Shown here in pieces: positions 1 through 6,377 of a stretch of DNA of 6,377 nt. Source of the DNA: Methylacidiphilum caldifontis. GTDB taxonomy: Bacteria > Verrucomicrobiota > Verrucomicrobiia > Methylacidiphilales > CAMAQI01. A program made the position numbers and the translations under genes. The notes below the pieces were generated by a model, which made no database searches, was not told the DNA's origin, and saw nothing but the letters and a program-made list of their open reading frames with translations. Each line of letters opens with the position of its first letter. The stretch's first letter is position 1. The DNA lies in assembly GCA_945860255.1 (NCBI GenBank), contig CAMAQI010000137.1, positions 1-6,377 on the forward strand, written 5' to 3'.

Positions 1-1610
1 CAAGCGACAATCGACTCCGCCACCTCATCAGGGCTTGGTACAACGGTCATAAGAGCCAGAAACTCCGTTGTCGCTTTCCTCCACGCTCTCAAGCCGATCA
101 ATGAATTCCGTTCGATCTCCCCCAATGCTTTTTTCATCTCGAATAAGGCAATGCGCCTTTGACGATGGGGCTCGGTGATCACAACATGATCATAAGCATT
201 TTTGACCCATACCGCAAACAAACCGAAGATCATCAAAATCATTCCGGAAAACCAAACCACTCGGGAGAGCGGTTTTGCTCCCCAGCTCCAGCCCACAATT
301 GGATCGCGAGGAAGTTTTGGAACGGAATCAAAACTCACGGAGGAATTCGATTTTCCTTGGGTGATTGAATTTTCACTGTTGGACGTTCCAGAATAATTTT
401 GAGTTTGAACAGGAGGACGATTCGACGGTTTTGCCGTCACGGTAATGGCCTCGGTCTCAATCGTTTTATAGCTTCCAGCACTCGGATCAAAGTAAACAAA
501 ACGGATCGGACCTAACGGATAGCTTCCCTCTTTTTCAGGAATCAAAACGACATCCTCGGAAAGGGTCGCTTCAAAAAGTTTGTTCTTCACATTGGTTTGT
601 GTCGCTCGAGGTTGAATCACGCGGAAGCTCTTCGAGACATCGCGAACAGGCAGAGAAAGTCCAATCGGCCAGTTTCCAGTTCCCTCTAAACTTAAGGTCC
701 AAGTGACAGGCTCGCCGACCATCACTTGCTGAGGAACCACGGTACTTTTAATCTTAAATTGTCCGACCGCTTTCAAGAAATCAGGCGGGGCGGGAGGCAG
801 CGGCTTGAGTTGAAAGTCCCCCATCATCGTTTTGACGCTGTGATCCTCCATTTGAGGAAAACTAAAGAAACCACTCCCCCCAGTACGAATTTGAAGCTTT
901 TGTTGAATCGGGGGAAAGGTGATCCCAATCGCAGAGTCATCAAAAATCGCTCGTGTTTTTGAGCGAGCCCCCGCATAAGTGATTCCATGAAAGGTGCTTT
1001 GATTCTGCTGCATATCATCCCACCCTTCGACGGTAGCCCCCGTCGGCTTCCATTCGATCGGTCCAGCGATATTTCCTTCAAAGCGACTGGAAACATAAAG
1101 TTCATAGATCAGATCGACGACCTGTCCGACCCAAACACTATTCGGCTGCGATTTTAAAAATGATTTAATCGCATCCTGCCCCCCTGACTTTGAGTTGCTT
1201 GAACGCCCTGGGGAAGAGCCACCTCCATTTGATGCTTCGACTCCGGTAAAGGTCGCTTCCGCAACGGGAAAAACCCCTTTATTCGTCACGACCTCGAAAG
1301 CAGGGATCTCAATTTTCCCCCGACGACTGACTTGCACCGGATAAATCAGTTCATAACGTTGCGAAACCTTAAAGTTAATCACCTGCATCTGCCGATTTTG
1401 AGAGGGTTGCCCAAATTGAAGTCCATCGACCTCCGGAAGTTGAACGGTTGTTTCAGGAGAGCATTGCTCAAAGATGAGTCGAAGACGTTCGGTTCTTCCC
1501 TCTTCTAACTCTCCAGTCGTCGGCTCCCATTTCACCTCTTGAGCGATGACGAGAGAGAGCGAGAGAAGTAGTAGCCCTGTCGATTTAAAATAATGAGTGA
1601 GACAATTCAT
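1..1610 (-). CDS. batD: BatD family protein, 3' end cut by the left edge
   Basis: An uninterrupted frame reads from an ATG at 1610 to the window edge, giving 536 visible residues with no stop; the C-terminus lies outside. Residues 1-23 form a Sec signal peptide (hydrophobic run 13-22, likely cut after VIA). Beta-rich extracytoplasmic domains follow, broken by a Gly/Ser/Asn-rich linker at about 127-146. The stretch LPPAPPDFLKAVGQF (271-285) matches the Pro-rich and AVG-F motif typical of BatD before its later Ig-like domain. A second Ser/Asn/Gln-rich linker lies at about 398-427. One membrane segment (about 451-469) is followed by a basic cytoplasmic part with predicted helices (470 onward). 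BatD is known as the membrane-anchored, largely periplasmic partner of the BatA/BatB proteins. The gene lies 18 bases after batB-batC and has its own Shine-Dalgarno. Family assignment is firm; the molecular role is inferred from the family. Confidence 0.9.
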   Translation of the reverse strand, partial: MNCLTHYFKSTGLLLLSLSLVIAQEVKWEPTTGELEEGRTERLRLIFEQCSPETTVQLPEVDGLQFGQPSQNRQMQVINFKVSQRYELIYPVQVSRRGKIEIPAFEVVTNKGVFPVAEATFTGVEASNGGGSSPGRSSNSKSGGQDAIKSFLKSQPNSVWVGQVVDLIYELYVSSRFEGNIAGPIEWKPTGATVEGWDDMQQNQSTFHGITYAGARSKTRAIFDDSAIGITFPPIQQKLQIRTGGSGFFSFPQMEDHSVKTMMGDFQLKPLPPAPPDFLKAVGQFKIKSTVVPQQVMVGEPVTWTLSLEGTGNWPIGLSLPVRDVSKSFRVIQPRATQTNVKNKLFEATLSEDVVLIPEKEGSYPLGPIRFVYFDPSAGSYKTIETEAITVTAKPSNRPPVQTQNYSGTSNSENSITQGKSNSSVSFDSVPKLPRDPIVGWSWGAKPLSRVVWFSGMILMIFGLFAVWVKNAYDHVVITEPHRQRRIALFEMKKALGEIERNSLIGLRAWRKATTEFLALMTVVPSPDEVAESIVA

Positions 1611-1620
1611 AAATAATTCG

Positions 1621-1626
1621 TTCCTT
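1621..1626 (-). promoter_or_regulatory. Ribosome binding site of batD
   Basis: The minus strand reads AAGGAA, with 10 bases before the ATG at 1610. It contains the AAGGA core of the Shine-Dalgarno sequence. It lies in the 18-base gap after the batB-batC stop codon, so batD can start independently instead of relying on an overlap as the upstream genes do. Confidence 0.7.
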
Positions 1627-1628
1627 GA

Positions 1629-3389
1629 TTACCAATCTTTCGATTGATTCTCCTTCCCCGTACCTTTTGACTTTCCTTCGAGAACTTGAAATAGCTTTGC
1701 AGGGGAATCCCCCTGTTTGACTTGATTCAGTTGGATCATCTCTTCCTTAGAAATCTTCCCTACTTTCAGATGTTCAAGCTCCCTCTTTTGTCCCCCGACT
1801 TTCTGATTGTTTCCCTCCTCTTTTCCTTGGTCCTGTTTCCCCTCTTCTCCTGCTTTAGCCCCTTCCTTTTTCTCCTGATCTTGAGGCTTATCTCCAGACT
1901 GAGAATCTTGAGGCCTCTGTTCATTGGTCGGATTCGGTTTGTCAGCGTTATTCTTTTGATCCCCTTTTTGCGGATCGGAGGGATCGTTCTGGTTTTTCTG
2001 TTTTTCAGAGCCACTTTGATCTTTTTGATCCCCTGAGGATTGATTCTCTTTTGAGGAGGAATCCTGTTTTTGATCCTTTTTATCCTCTTGATTCTTTTGA
2101 TCGTTCTTTTGCTGATCTTTTTTCTTCTTCTGTAATTTTTCAAGTTCCTCACGGAGTTTTGCCCAATCGGCAGCCATTGGCTTTTCCTTCTCTCCTTTAT
2201 TGACCCCTGCAATCGCTGTTTCAATAATTCCGAGTTGAACATCAGCCGCTTGCCCTGTGGTAATCGTCCGTTCTGCAAATCCGGCCCATTCAGAGGGCTT
2301 GACGCGAGATTGCCCCGAAAGCTGGGAGATCTCTTTTTTGAGATCCTCCGGATTCATTTCTGCGCTTAACCATTCCCCTCCCAATCCAAGGAAAAAAATC
2401 CAAAGAGCGGTTATTTTCATCGCTCTTGCTTTAAGTCGTACCGGCATTTCATAAATAAAACTCAATAAAAAGAGAAGTAAAGCGATCGCTAAAAACCATT
2501 GATAGCGCTCCACTTTTTTCTCATGTCGCTTCTCCTCAAACTTCCCCTGTTTTCCTTGATCGACGGTCTCTTGAACTAAAGCATGGAGATCGACCCACTG
2601 AGTCGAATCTCGATAAATCCCCCCGGTTCTTTTGGCGATCTCCTGCAACGTTCGGGGCTCTAATTTAGAGATCACCACCGCTCCTCGGTCATCTTTCGTA
2701 TAGCCCCCATCTCGACCAGGAACGACCGTTCCTGCCTCGGTTCCTAATCCAAGGGTTAAGATCTTGATCCCCTGTTTATGGAGTCGATCGGCCTCCTCCT
2801 CCCATCCCTCGGTCGTACTTTCGCCATCACTTAAAATAATCAGAAATCGATCCGAGGCCTGTCCAGCGGCAAAGGCATCTGAGGCGACTTTCAACATCTG
2901 GGTATAATCGGTTCCCCCTTGCGGCATCCATTCTGGGGATAAGGTCGGAATCATCTCGCGAATAATTTCATAATCAGGACTCAAAGGACTTTGCAAATAA
3001 GCCGTCCCCGCAAAAAGAAGAAGCCCGACTCGCTCCCCCTTAAGAGGACCGAGCAATCCCTCAATCATGATTTTGGCTCGATCCAATCGGGTCGGGGAGA
3101 GATCGGTCGCCAACATGCTCCGAGAAAGATCGACGGCGATTAAGACCTCACGGGATTGATCGAAAACCTGTTCATCACGAACCCCCCATTGCGGTCGCGC
3201 AAGGGCAAAAATCAAAAAGAAAAAAGCACAGGAAAAGAAAATCTTTCGTCGGGAGCGAGGGAGCTCGCCTCGACTTTGAATCTTTCCAAATTCACTCATC
3301 GCTTCGGGACCTCCTCGAAAAAGCTGCACCCCCAATAAAATCAGCGGGAAAATCAGCCCCATGAATAGCCAGGGATGTTGAAAGGTCAT
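1629..3389 (-). CDS. batB: BatB VWA membrane protein fused to a BatC-like hydrophilic tail
   Basis: The 586-residue product is much longer than an ordinary BatB of roughly 320-350 residues. Membrane segments lie at about 6-24 and 49-66. A VWA domain (about 82-275) has a complete MIDAS: D87-L-S89-R-S91, T160 in GGTDY and D188 in SDGES. The BatB-style ending of the domain, with L-E-P-x-T-L-x-x-I-A and TGGIYR, is present. A third membrane segment lies at about 297-314. Residues 324-343 form a second hydrophobic stretch that looks like a signal peptide, and from 344 a BatC-like part begins: a helical region (344-420), a Lys/Gln/Asp/Asn/Ser-rich low-complexity run (about 421-535), and a conserved-looking end around DSPAKLFQVLEG and terminal KDW. 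Basic loops at 25-49 and 318-325 should be cytoplasmic, which puts both the VWA domain and the tail in the periplasm. The ATG overlaps the batA stop as ATGA. The fold call is firm; equating the tail with BatC is an inference from position and composition, since no clear TPR is visible. Confidence 0.9.
   Translation of the reverse strand: MTFQHPWLFMGLIFPLILLGVQLFRGGPEAMSEFGKIQSRGELPRSRRKIFFSCAFFFLIFALARPQWGVRDEQVFDQSREVLIAVDLSRSMLATDLSPTRLDRAKIMIEGLLGPLKGERVGLLLFAGTAYLQSPLSPDYEIIREMIPTLSPEWMPQGGTDYTQMLKVASDAFAAGQASDRFLIILSDGESTTEGWEEEADRLHKQGIKILTLGLGTEAGTVVPGRDGGYTKDDRGAVVISKLEPRTLQEIAKRTGGIYRDSTQWVDLHALVQETVDQGKQGKFEEKRHEKKVERYQWFLAIALLLFLLSFIYEMPVRLKARAMKITALWIFFLGLGGEWLSAEMNPEDLKKEISQLSGQSRVKPSEWAGFAERTITTGQAADVQLGIIETAIAGVNKGEKEKPMAADWAKLREELEKLQKKKKDQQKNDQKNQEDKKDQKQDSSSKENQSSGDQKDQSGSEKQKNQNDPSDPQKGDQKNNADKPNPTNEQRPQDSQSGDKPQDQEKKEGAKAGEEGKQDQGKEEGNNQKVGGQKRELEHLKVGKISKEEMIQLNQVKQGDSPAKLFQVLEGKSKGTGKENQSKDW
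1785..2129 (-). repeat. Low-complexity Lys/Gln/Asp-rich coding stretch in the BatC-like tail
   Basis: This covers roughly residues 421-535 of the batB-batC product. The protein repeats short DQK-like units (NDQK, KDQK, GDQK several times) within a sequence made almost entirely of K, Q, D, N, S, E, G and P. At DNA level the plus strand shows repeated TTTTTGATCC-like units. The stretch is expected to be disordered. It is also where replication slippage or assembly error would be most likely; the frame stays open here. Confidence 0.75.
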
Positions 3390-4423
3390 GCCGACCCCTT
3401 CTTAAAAAAGCGAAAACGGGGCGGATCCATCAAAATCCACCCCCCTAAACAAAAAAATGCCCCAAGGACAGCCCAGCTTACAAATAACTCCGAGGCCAAT
3501 ACATAGGACTTCGCTTGAAATTCAATCTTCTGTGCTCGATCGATCGAGGCAAAGGCCCCTTCAATTGCCTGAGTATCATCGGCTTTATAAAACTTTCCGC
3601 CCGTCATCATCGCTATTTTGGTTAAGGTCGGTTCATCGAGGTCAGCCTGGATTTGGATGTAGCCGACTTTGTTTCCCTCCTGATCAAATTGAGGAAGTGG
3701 CGCTACTCCAACACTCCCCGCTCCAACGGTATAAACCGGTATTTTCATTCCCTCCGCAATCGAAGCGGCCGCAATCGGCTCTAAGGTCCCTCGATTATTC
3801 GAGCCATCGGTCAGTAATATAACAAAGGCCCCTTTTCGACTTTCATTCTGATTCCGACTCGATTGATCCAGGCGAGTCAGGGCTAATCCCAATCCATCCC
3901 CAATCGCGGTTCCTTGATCCAAAATCCCCGGCTTTAATTTCAGTAACTGACGCTCTAACCATAAATGATCGGTCGTCAACGGGGCTAAGGTGTAAGCCTT
4001 CCCTGAGAAAACAACCATTCCGATCCGATCTTGATCTCGTCGCTTAATAAAGGCCTCAATCACCGGTTGCACCGCCTCCCAACGATTCATCCGAGAAAGC
4101 CCATTCTGATAATCCTCAGCCAACATACTCGAAGAGAGATCGATCGCTAAAAAAAGATCGTACCCCTTCTGCTTCACCTCACGTTTATCCTCCACTTTCT
4201 GAGGACGGGCCAAGGCCACAATCAATAAGATCAACCCAATCGCCCAAAAGACCACTCCCATTCCGACCCAAGAAACCGGGGAGGGACGATACCAAGAAGC
4301 CACCTGCGGAATAATTAAAAAACCGGTTTTCTTCCGAGATCGCCACCAAACCGCAAAAGCAACCAAGAGAATTGCCAACAAGCAATACGGATGCAGCAAT
4401 CGCAACGCATCAAATCCACTCAC
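3386..4423 (-). CDS. batA: BatA VWA-domain membrane protein
   Basis: The 345-residue protein has the full BatA layout at the usual length. Membrane segments lie at about 12-27 and 52-71, ending in the family hallmark ALARPQ. A VWA domain spans about 87-290 with a complete MIDAS: D95-L-S97-S-S99, T172 in QGTAIG and D206 in LTDGSNN. The BatA signature GAGSVGVAPLP and the DLDEPTLTKIA...TGGKFYKADD stretch are present. A third membrane segment (about 312-331) is followed by a basic cytoplasmic tail. The basic loop at 28-35 should be cytoplasmic, which places the VWA domain in the periplasm. The start is GTG, chosen because it overlaps the DUF58 stop as GTGA, sits 5 bases after a perfect GGAGGT, and gives the expected N-terminus. 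BatA is expected to pair with BatB and to need MoxR; the metal-dependent ligand is unknown. Confidence 0.94.
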   Translation of the reverse strand: MSGFDALRLLHPYCLLAILLVAFAVWWRSRKKTGFLIIPQVASWYRPSPVSWVGMGVVFWAIGLILLIVALARPQKVEDKREVKQKGYDLFLAIDLSSSMLAEDYQNGLSRMNRWEAVQPVIEAFIKRRDQDRIGMVVFSGKAYTLAPLTTDHLWLERQLLKLKPGILDQGTAIGDGLGLALTRLDQSSRNQNESRKGAFVILLTDGSNNRGTLEPIAAASIAEGMKIPVYTVGAGSVGVAPLPQFDQEGNKVGYIQIQADLDEPTLTKIAMMTGGKFYKADDTQAIEGAFASIDRAQKIEFQAKSYVLASELFVSWAVLGAFFCLGGWILMDPPRFRFFKKGSA

Positions 4424-5319
4424 GATCGACCTCCCATCCGGCGCTGCATCAAACGGATCACCGCATCCAACGGCTCCTCCTGATTTAAAAACGTTAAGCG
4501 AGAACGAGTCTTAGGAAAAAGTTGTAGAAAATAGTCCTCCCGCGCTTGAACCCATTCGGCATGAGCCTCTCGTTGCGATCGCGAGGTTCCATCGATCAAC
4601 ACAAGCTCTTCGGAGTTCGGATCATAAACCGGAAGCCCATTGACCGCAGGAAGTTCTCGATCCCATGAATCATCGACGCGACATCCAATCCACTCCAAAC
4701 GCTGATTCAAATATCCCCAATGCGCAGGCGAAACCGCAGGCATAAAATTTCCTAACCAAACGACGACGCTATGCCGAGGAATCACCGAGCTAAAATAGCG
4801 CCAATCGATCTTCGATCCCGTATCCGATAAAACCCCCGCCGTCGGACGTTGCAGGAGTTCATGGGCCATCTGAATGACCTTTCCACGACCGCGAACCTCT
4901 TTCGAAAAATGAACCCCTCCCGCACTGGCATGAGCCAACCAGACACGATCCCGATTCGCGGCCCCCAGAAGCATAAAAATACAGGCCATCTCTAACAACG
5001 CCTGTCTCTTGGTTTTCGACCCGGATCCAAAATCTAAATCGGAGGTATCCTCAAAAAGAACCACCAGATTCATCTCCCGCTCTTCAACATATTTCTTGCG
5101 ATACGGCTGACCTAATTTTGCGGTCACATTCCAATCGATATCCCGAACATCATCTCCGAATTCATACGGCACAACCTGATCAAACTCCATCCCCCGACCG
5201 CGAAAGGCAGAACGATATTCGCCGGAGACCACTGCCTCCATCCGTCGCTTCACCCGCCACTCCAGATTTCTCAAGAGGGAAAAGGCTTGAGACCAAGAAT
5301 CGGGACTCTCTTCACTCAT
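4420..5319 (-). CDS. DUF58 family protein of the MoxR-Bat operon
   Basis: The 299-residue soluble protein has no signal peptide or clear membrane segment. The DUF58 signature is plain: GRGMEFDQVVPYEFGDDVRDIDW at about 41-63 (Gly-Asp-Asp-x-Arg-x-Ile-Asp-Trp), then TAKLGQPYRKKYVEERE at 66-82. DUF58 proteins are VWA-related, and a hydrophobic strand (84-89) leads into the position of the first MIDAS motif. Here it reads D91-T-S93-D-L95, so the final Ser of D-x-S-x-S is missing and metal binding may be weak or lost. The C-terminal half is less conserved and I recognise no further motif. The protein is thought to link MoxR with its VWA partners in the cytoplasm. The ATG overlaps the moxR stop as ATGA. 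No Shine-Dalgarno is visible before it, so translation is probably coupled to moxR. Family assignment is firm, exact function unknown. Confidence 0.92.
   Translation of the reverse strand: MSEESPDSWSQAFSLLRNLEWRVKRRMEAVVSGEYRSAFRGRGMEFDQVVPYEFGDDVRDIDWNVTAKLGQPYRKKYVEEREMNLVVLFEDTSDLDFGSGSKTKRQALLEMACIFMLLGAANRDRVWLAHASAGGVHFSKEVRGRGKVIQMAHELLQRPTAGVLSDTGSKIDWRYFSSVIPRHSVVVWLGNFMPAVSPAHWGYLNQRLEWIGCRVDDSWDRELPAVNGLPVYDPNSEELVLIDGTSRSQREAHAEWVQAREDYFLQLFPKTRSRLTFLNQEEPLDAVIRLMQRRMGGRS
4429..4434 (-). promoter_or_regulatory. Strong ribosome binding site that supports the GTG start of batA
   Basis: The minus strand reads GGAGGT, fully complementary to the usual 16S rRNA anti-Shine-Dalgarno, with 5 bases before the GTG at 4423. 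It lies inside the last codons of the DUF58 gene. It is the best Shine-Dalgarno in the operon and decides for GTG as the start. Confidence 0.8.
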
Positions 5320-6272
5320 GAATTTTTAGGCAAAGGGGTCGATTTCAGCACTTCGGTCAACACCTGATCCGTCGTCTTCTCCGCCGCCTCTGATTCATAT
5401 GAAAGACCGACGCGATGGCGCAACGCATCTAAATAAAGCTCCTGCACAAGTGCCGGTGTCACATACTCCATTCCCCGAAGCCAGGCCAACGCCTTAGAGG
5501 ATTGTGTTAACGCCAACGAAGCACGAGGAGAGGCCCCAAAATTCAGCTTCGAGGCATGAACCCCCTCCCCTTTACGAGTCGAGCGCACCAAAGCCAAAAT
5601 ATAACCAGAGAGATCCTCTGAAAGATGAATCTGATCGATCTGCGCTCGAATCGAAAGTAACTCCTCCGCACTCGATACCGCTTCAACCTTCGGCGAGGAG
5701 GTTAATCCCCCCCAACGTCCCATCATCTCCCGCTCCTCCTCATGCGACGGATAGTCCACAAGGAGCTTAAAGAGGAACCGATCCATCTGCGCCTCAGGAA
5801 GCGGATAAGTCCCCTCCTGCTCCAGTGGATTTTGAGTCGCCATCACAAAGAACGGAGCCGGAAGTAAATGGGAATTCCCTCCCAAAGTCACCTGACGCTC
5901 TTGCATCGCCTCTAACAAAGCGCTCTGAACCTTCGCCGGAGAACGATTGATTTCATCGGCTAAAACAAGATTCGCAAAAATTGGCCCTAAATGAACGACA
6001 AATTGCCCCTCTTTCGGTTGATAAACCATCGTTCCGATCACATCACTCGGAAGTAAATCGGGGGTAAACTGAATCCGCTCAAACTGCACCCCTAACGCCT
6101 GCGCCAAGGTTTTCACTAAAAGCGTCTTCGCTAATCCCGGCATCCCCTCTAACAAAACGTGCCCATTGGCCACAAGTGCCACGAGCAGTCTCTCGACGAC
6201 CCGCTCCTGCCCAATGACCGACTTGCTAATTTCTGACTTCAGTTTACTCGCCCATTCTAATCCATGACTCAT
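5316..6272 (-). CDS. moxR: MoxR-family AAA+ ATPase
   Basis: The 318-residue protein has the usual MoxR length and all AAA+ motifs. Walker A is GMPGLAKT (43-50, Lys49 and Thr50). Walker B is LVLADE (102-107, Asp106-Glu107), followed by INRSPAKVQSALLEAMQE. Sensor 1 is in ATQNP (Asn148). The arginine-finger region is QMDRF (Arg165) and sensor 2 is GASPRAS (Arg250). The helical lid domain occupies the C-terminal third. It is cytosolic, with no membrane segment. MoxR ATPases act as chaperone-like remodelers of VWA-domain proteins, and here two VWA proteins and a DUF58 protein follow directly, so those are the likely partners. It is the first gene of the operon. The ATG start at 6272 is preceded by AGGTGAT and gives the standard N-terminus. 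Nothing is missing or degraded. Confidence 0.96.
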   Translation of the reverse strand: MSHGLEWASKLKSEISKSVIGQERVVERLLVALVANGHVLLEGMPGLAKTLLVKTLAQALGVQFERIQFTPDLLPSDVIGTMVYQPKEGQFVVHLGPIFANLVLADEINRSPAKVQSALLEAMQERQVTLGGNSHLLPAPFFVMATQNPLEQEGTYPLPEAQMDRFLFKLLVDYPSHEEEREMMGRWGGLTSSPKVEAVSSAEELLSIRAQIDQIHLSEDLSGYILALVRSTRKGEGVHASKLNFGASPRASLALTQSSKALAWLRGMEYVTPALVQELYLDALRHRVGLSYESEAAEKTTDQVLTEVLKSTPLPKNS

Positions 6273-6283
6273 GAACGGACAAT

Positions 6284-6290
6284 ATCACCT
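6284..6290 (-). promoter_or_regulatory. Ribosome binding site of moxR, with a long spacer
   Basis: The minus strand reads AGGTGAT, complementary to the conserved ATCACCT at the 3' end of 16S rRNA. It has 11 bases before the ATG at 6272, which is longer than usual. No better Shine-Dalgarno lies closer to that ATG. Confidence 0.55.
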
Positions 6291-6377
6291 AATAGCAAAT
6301 TTCAATCCTTGTTTTTTAAAATTTTTAAATTACACTTTAAAACAGTCCTTAACCCCAAACAAAGTCCCCCCCTTATG
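6291..6377 (-). promoter_or_regulatory. A+T-rich upstream region of the operon, probable promoter
   Basis: This is the only extended non-coding DNA in the window and lies directly upstream of moxR. It is strongly A+T-rich, especially 6310-6345 with runs such as TTTAAAATTTTTAAA, unlike the coding DNA. The minus strand has TGTAAT near 6325-6330, one mismatch from a sigma-70 -10 box, but with only a poor -35 candidate (TTGGGG, 18 bases upstream). I therefore call a promoter region and no exact promoter. A run of seven C lies at 6366-6372. No terminator hairpin of an upstream gene was found, and the region continues past the edge. Confidence 0.4.

Noticed and set aside
159..962. Several short plus-strand open frames opposite batD
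   Set aside because: All are shadows on the opposite strand of a convincing coding region, with no ribosome binding site or recognisable protein.
824..1105. 93-residue minus-strand open frame within batD
   Set aside because: It is a shifted reading inside the continuous batD frame, which shows a signal peptide, BatD motifs and a membrane segment. It is not a sign of a frameshift.
1722..2036. Plus-strand open frame rich in Leu, Phe and Ile that looks like a small membrane protein
   Set aside because: It is the antisense of the Lys/Gln/Asp-rich tail of batB-batC; the complement of such codons gives hydrophobic residues automatically. No ribosome binding site or family match is seen.
1766..2278. 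170-residue minus-strand open frame, very rich in Arg, Lys and Ile
   Set aside because: It is an out-of-frame reading of the low-complexity part of batB-batC. Its repeats simply mirror the DQK repeats, and the real frame continues intact to a conserved-looking C-terminus.
2482..2489. GCGATCGC octamers taken as evidence for a cyanobacterial origin
   Set aside because: Two octamers alone are weak taxonomic evidence, and the MoxR-Bat operon with a batB-batC fusion fits other phyla better.
3457..3822. 121-residue plus-strand open frame opposite batA
   Set aside because: It is antisense to the conserved BatA VWA region, and its Pro/Ser/Arg-rich composition is typical of a shadow frame.
5504..5770. 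88-residue Pro/Ser-rich plus-strand open frame opposite moxR
   Set aside because: It is antisense to the conserved lid region of the MoxR ATPase and shows no supporting signal.
6375..6377. ATG at the very right edge on the plus strand, as a possible divergent gene start
   Set aside because: It is preceded by a C run with no Shine-Dalgarno and has no downstream sequence in the window, so it cannot be supported.

Overview
The window holds one long minus-strand operon of the MoxR/Bat (Bacteroides aerotolerance) type. Read in the direction of transcription (right to left) the order is: moxR AAA+ ATPase (6272-5316), DUF58 protein (5319-4420), batA VWA membrane protein (4423-3386), a batB VWA membrane protein fused in frame to a batC-like tail (3389-1629), and batD (1610 to the left edge, where the gene runs out of the window). 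The first four genes are joined by three consecutive 4-base stop/start overlaps, and batD follows after an 18-base gap with its own ribosome binding site. No plus-strand gene is supported. The only sizeable non-coding stretch is the A+T-rich 105 bases at the right edge, which should hold the operon leader and probably the promoter.

How the genes fit together: MoxR is a cytosolic AAA+ ATPase that in known systems acts as a chaperone-like partner of VWA-domain proteins. The DUF58 protein is a soluble, VWA-related adaptor. BatA and BatB each have two N-terminal membrane segments, a VWA domain with a complete metal-ion-dependent adhesion site (MIDAS), and a C-terminal membrane segment. The basic loops place their VWA domains on the outer (periplasmic) side. 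BatD is a secreted, membrane-anchored protein with beta-rich extracytoplasmic domains. The likely product is an inner-membrane/periplasmic complex linked to envelope stress or aerotolerance. The exact substrate is not established for this family and cannot be read from the sequence.

Organism: a Gram-negative-type bacterium with moderate G+C (by eye a little under 50%). The batB-batC fusion with a long Lys/Gln/Asp-rich tail, the gene order and the BatD style resemble Verrucomicrobiota more than Bacteroidota. This is an impression from family knowledge and remains tentative. GATC is markedly over-represented (about 70 sites by hand count against about 25 expected by chance).

Overall this is a recognisable, previously described operon type and not a new system. 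The features most worth a second look are the batB-batC fusion that keeps a signal-peptide-like segment in its middle, the incomplete MIDAS motif in the DUF58 protein, and the GATC/CGATCG enrichment.
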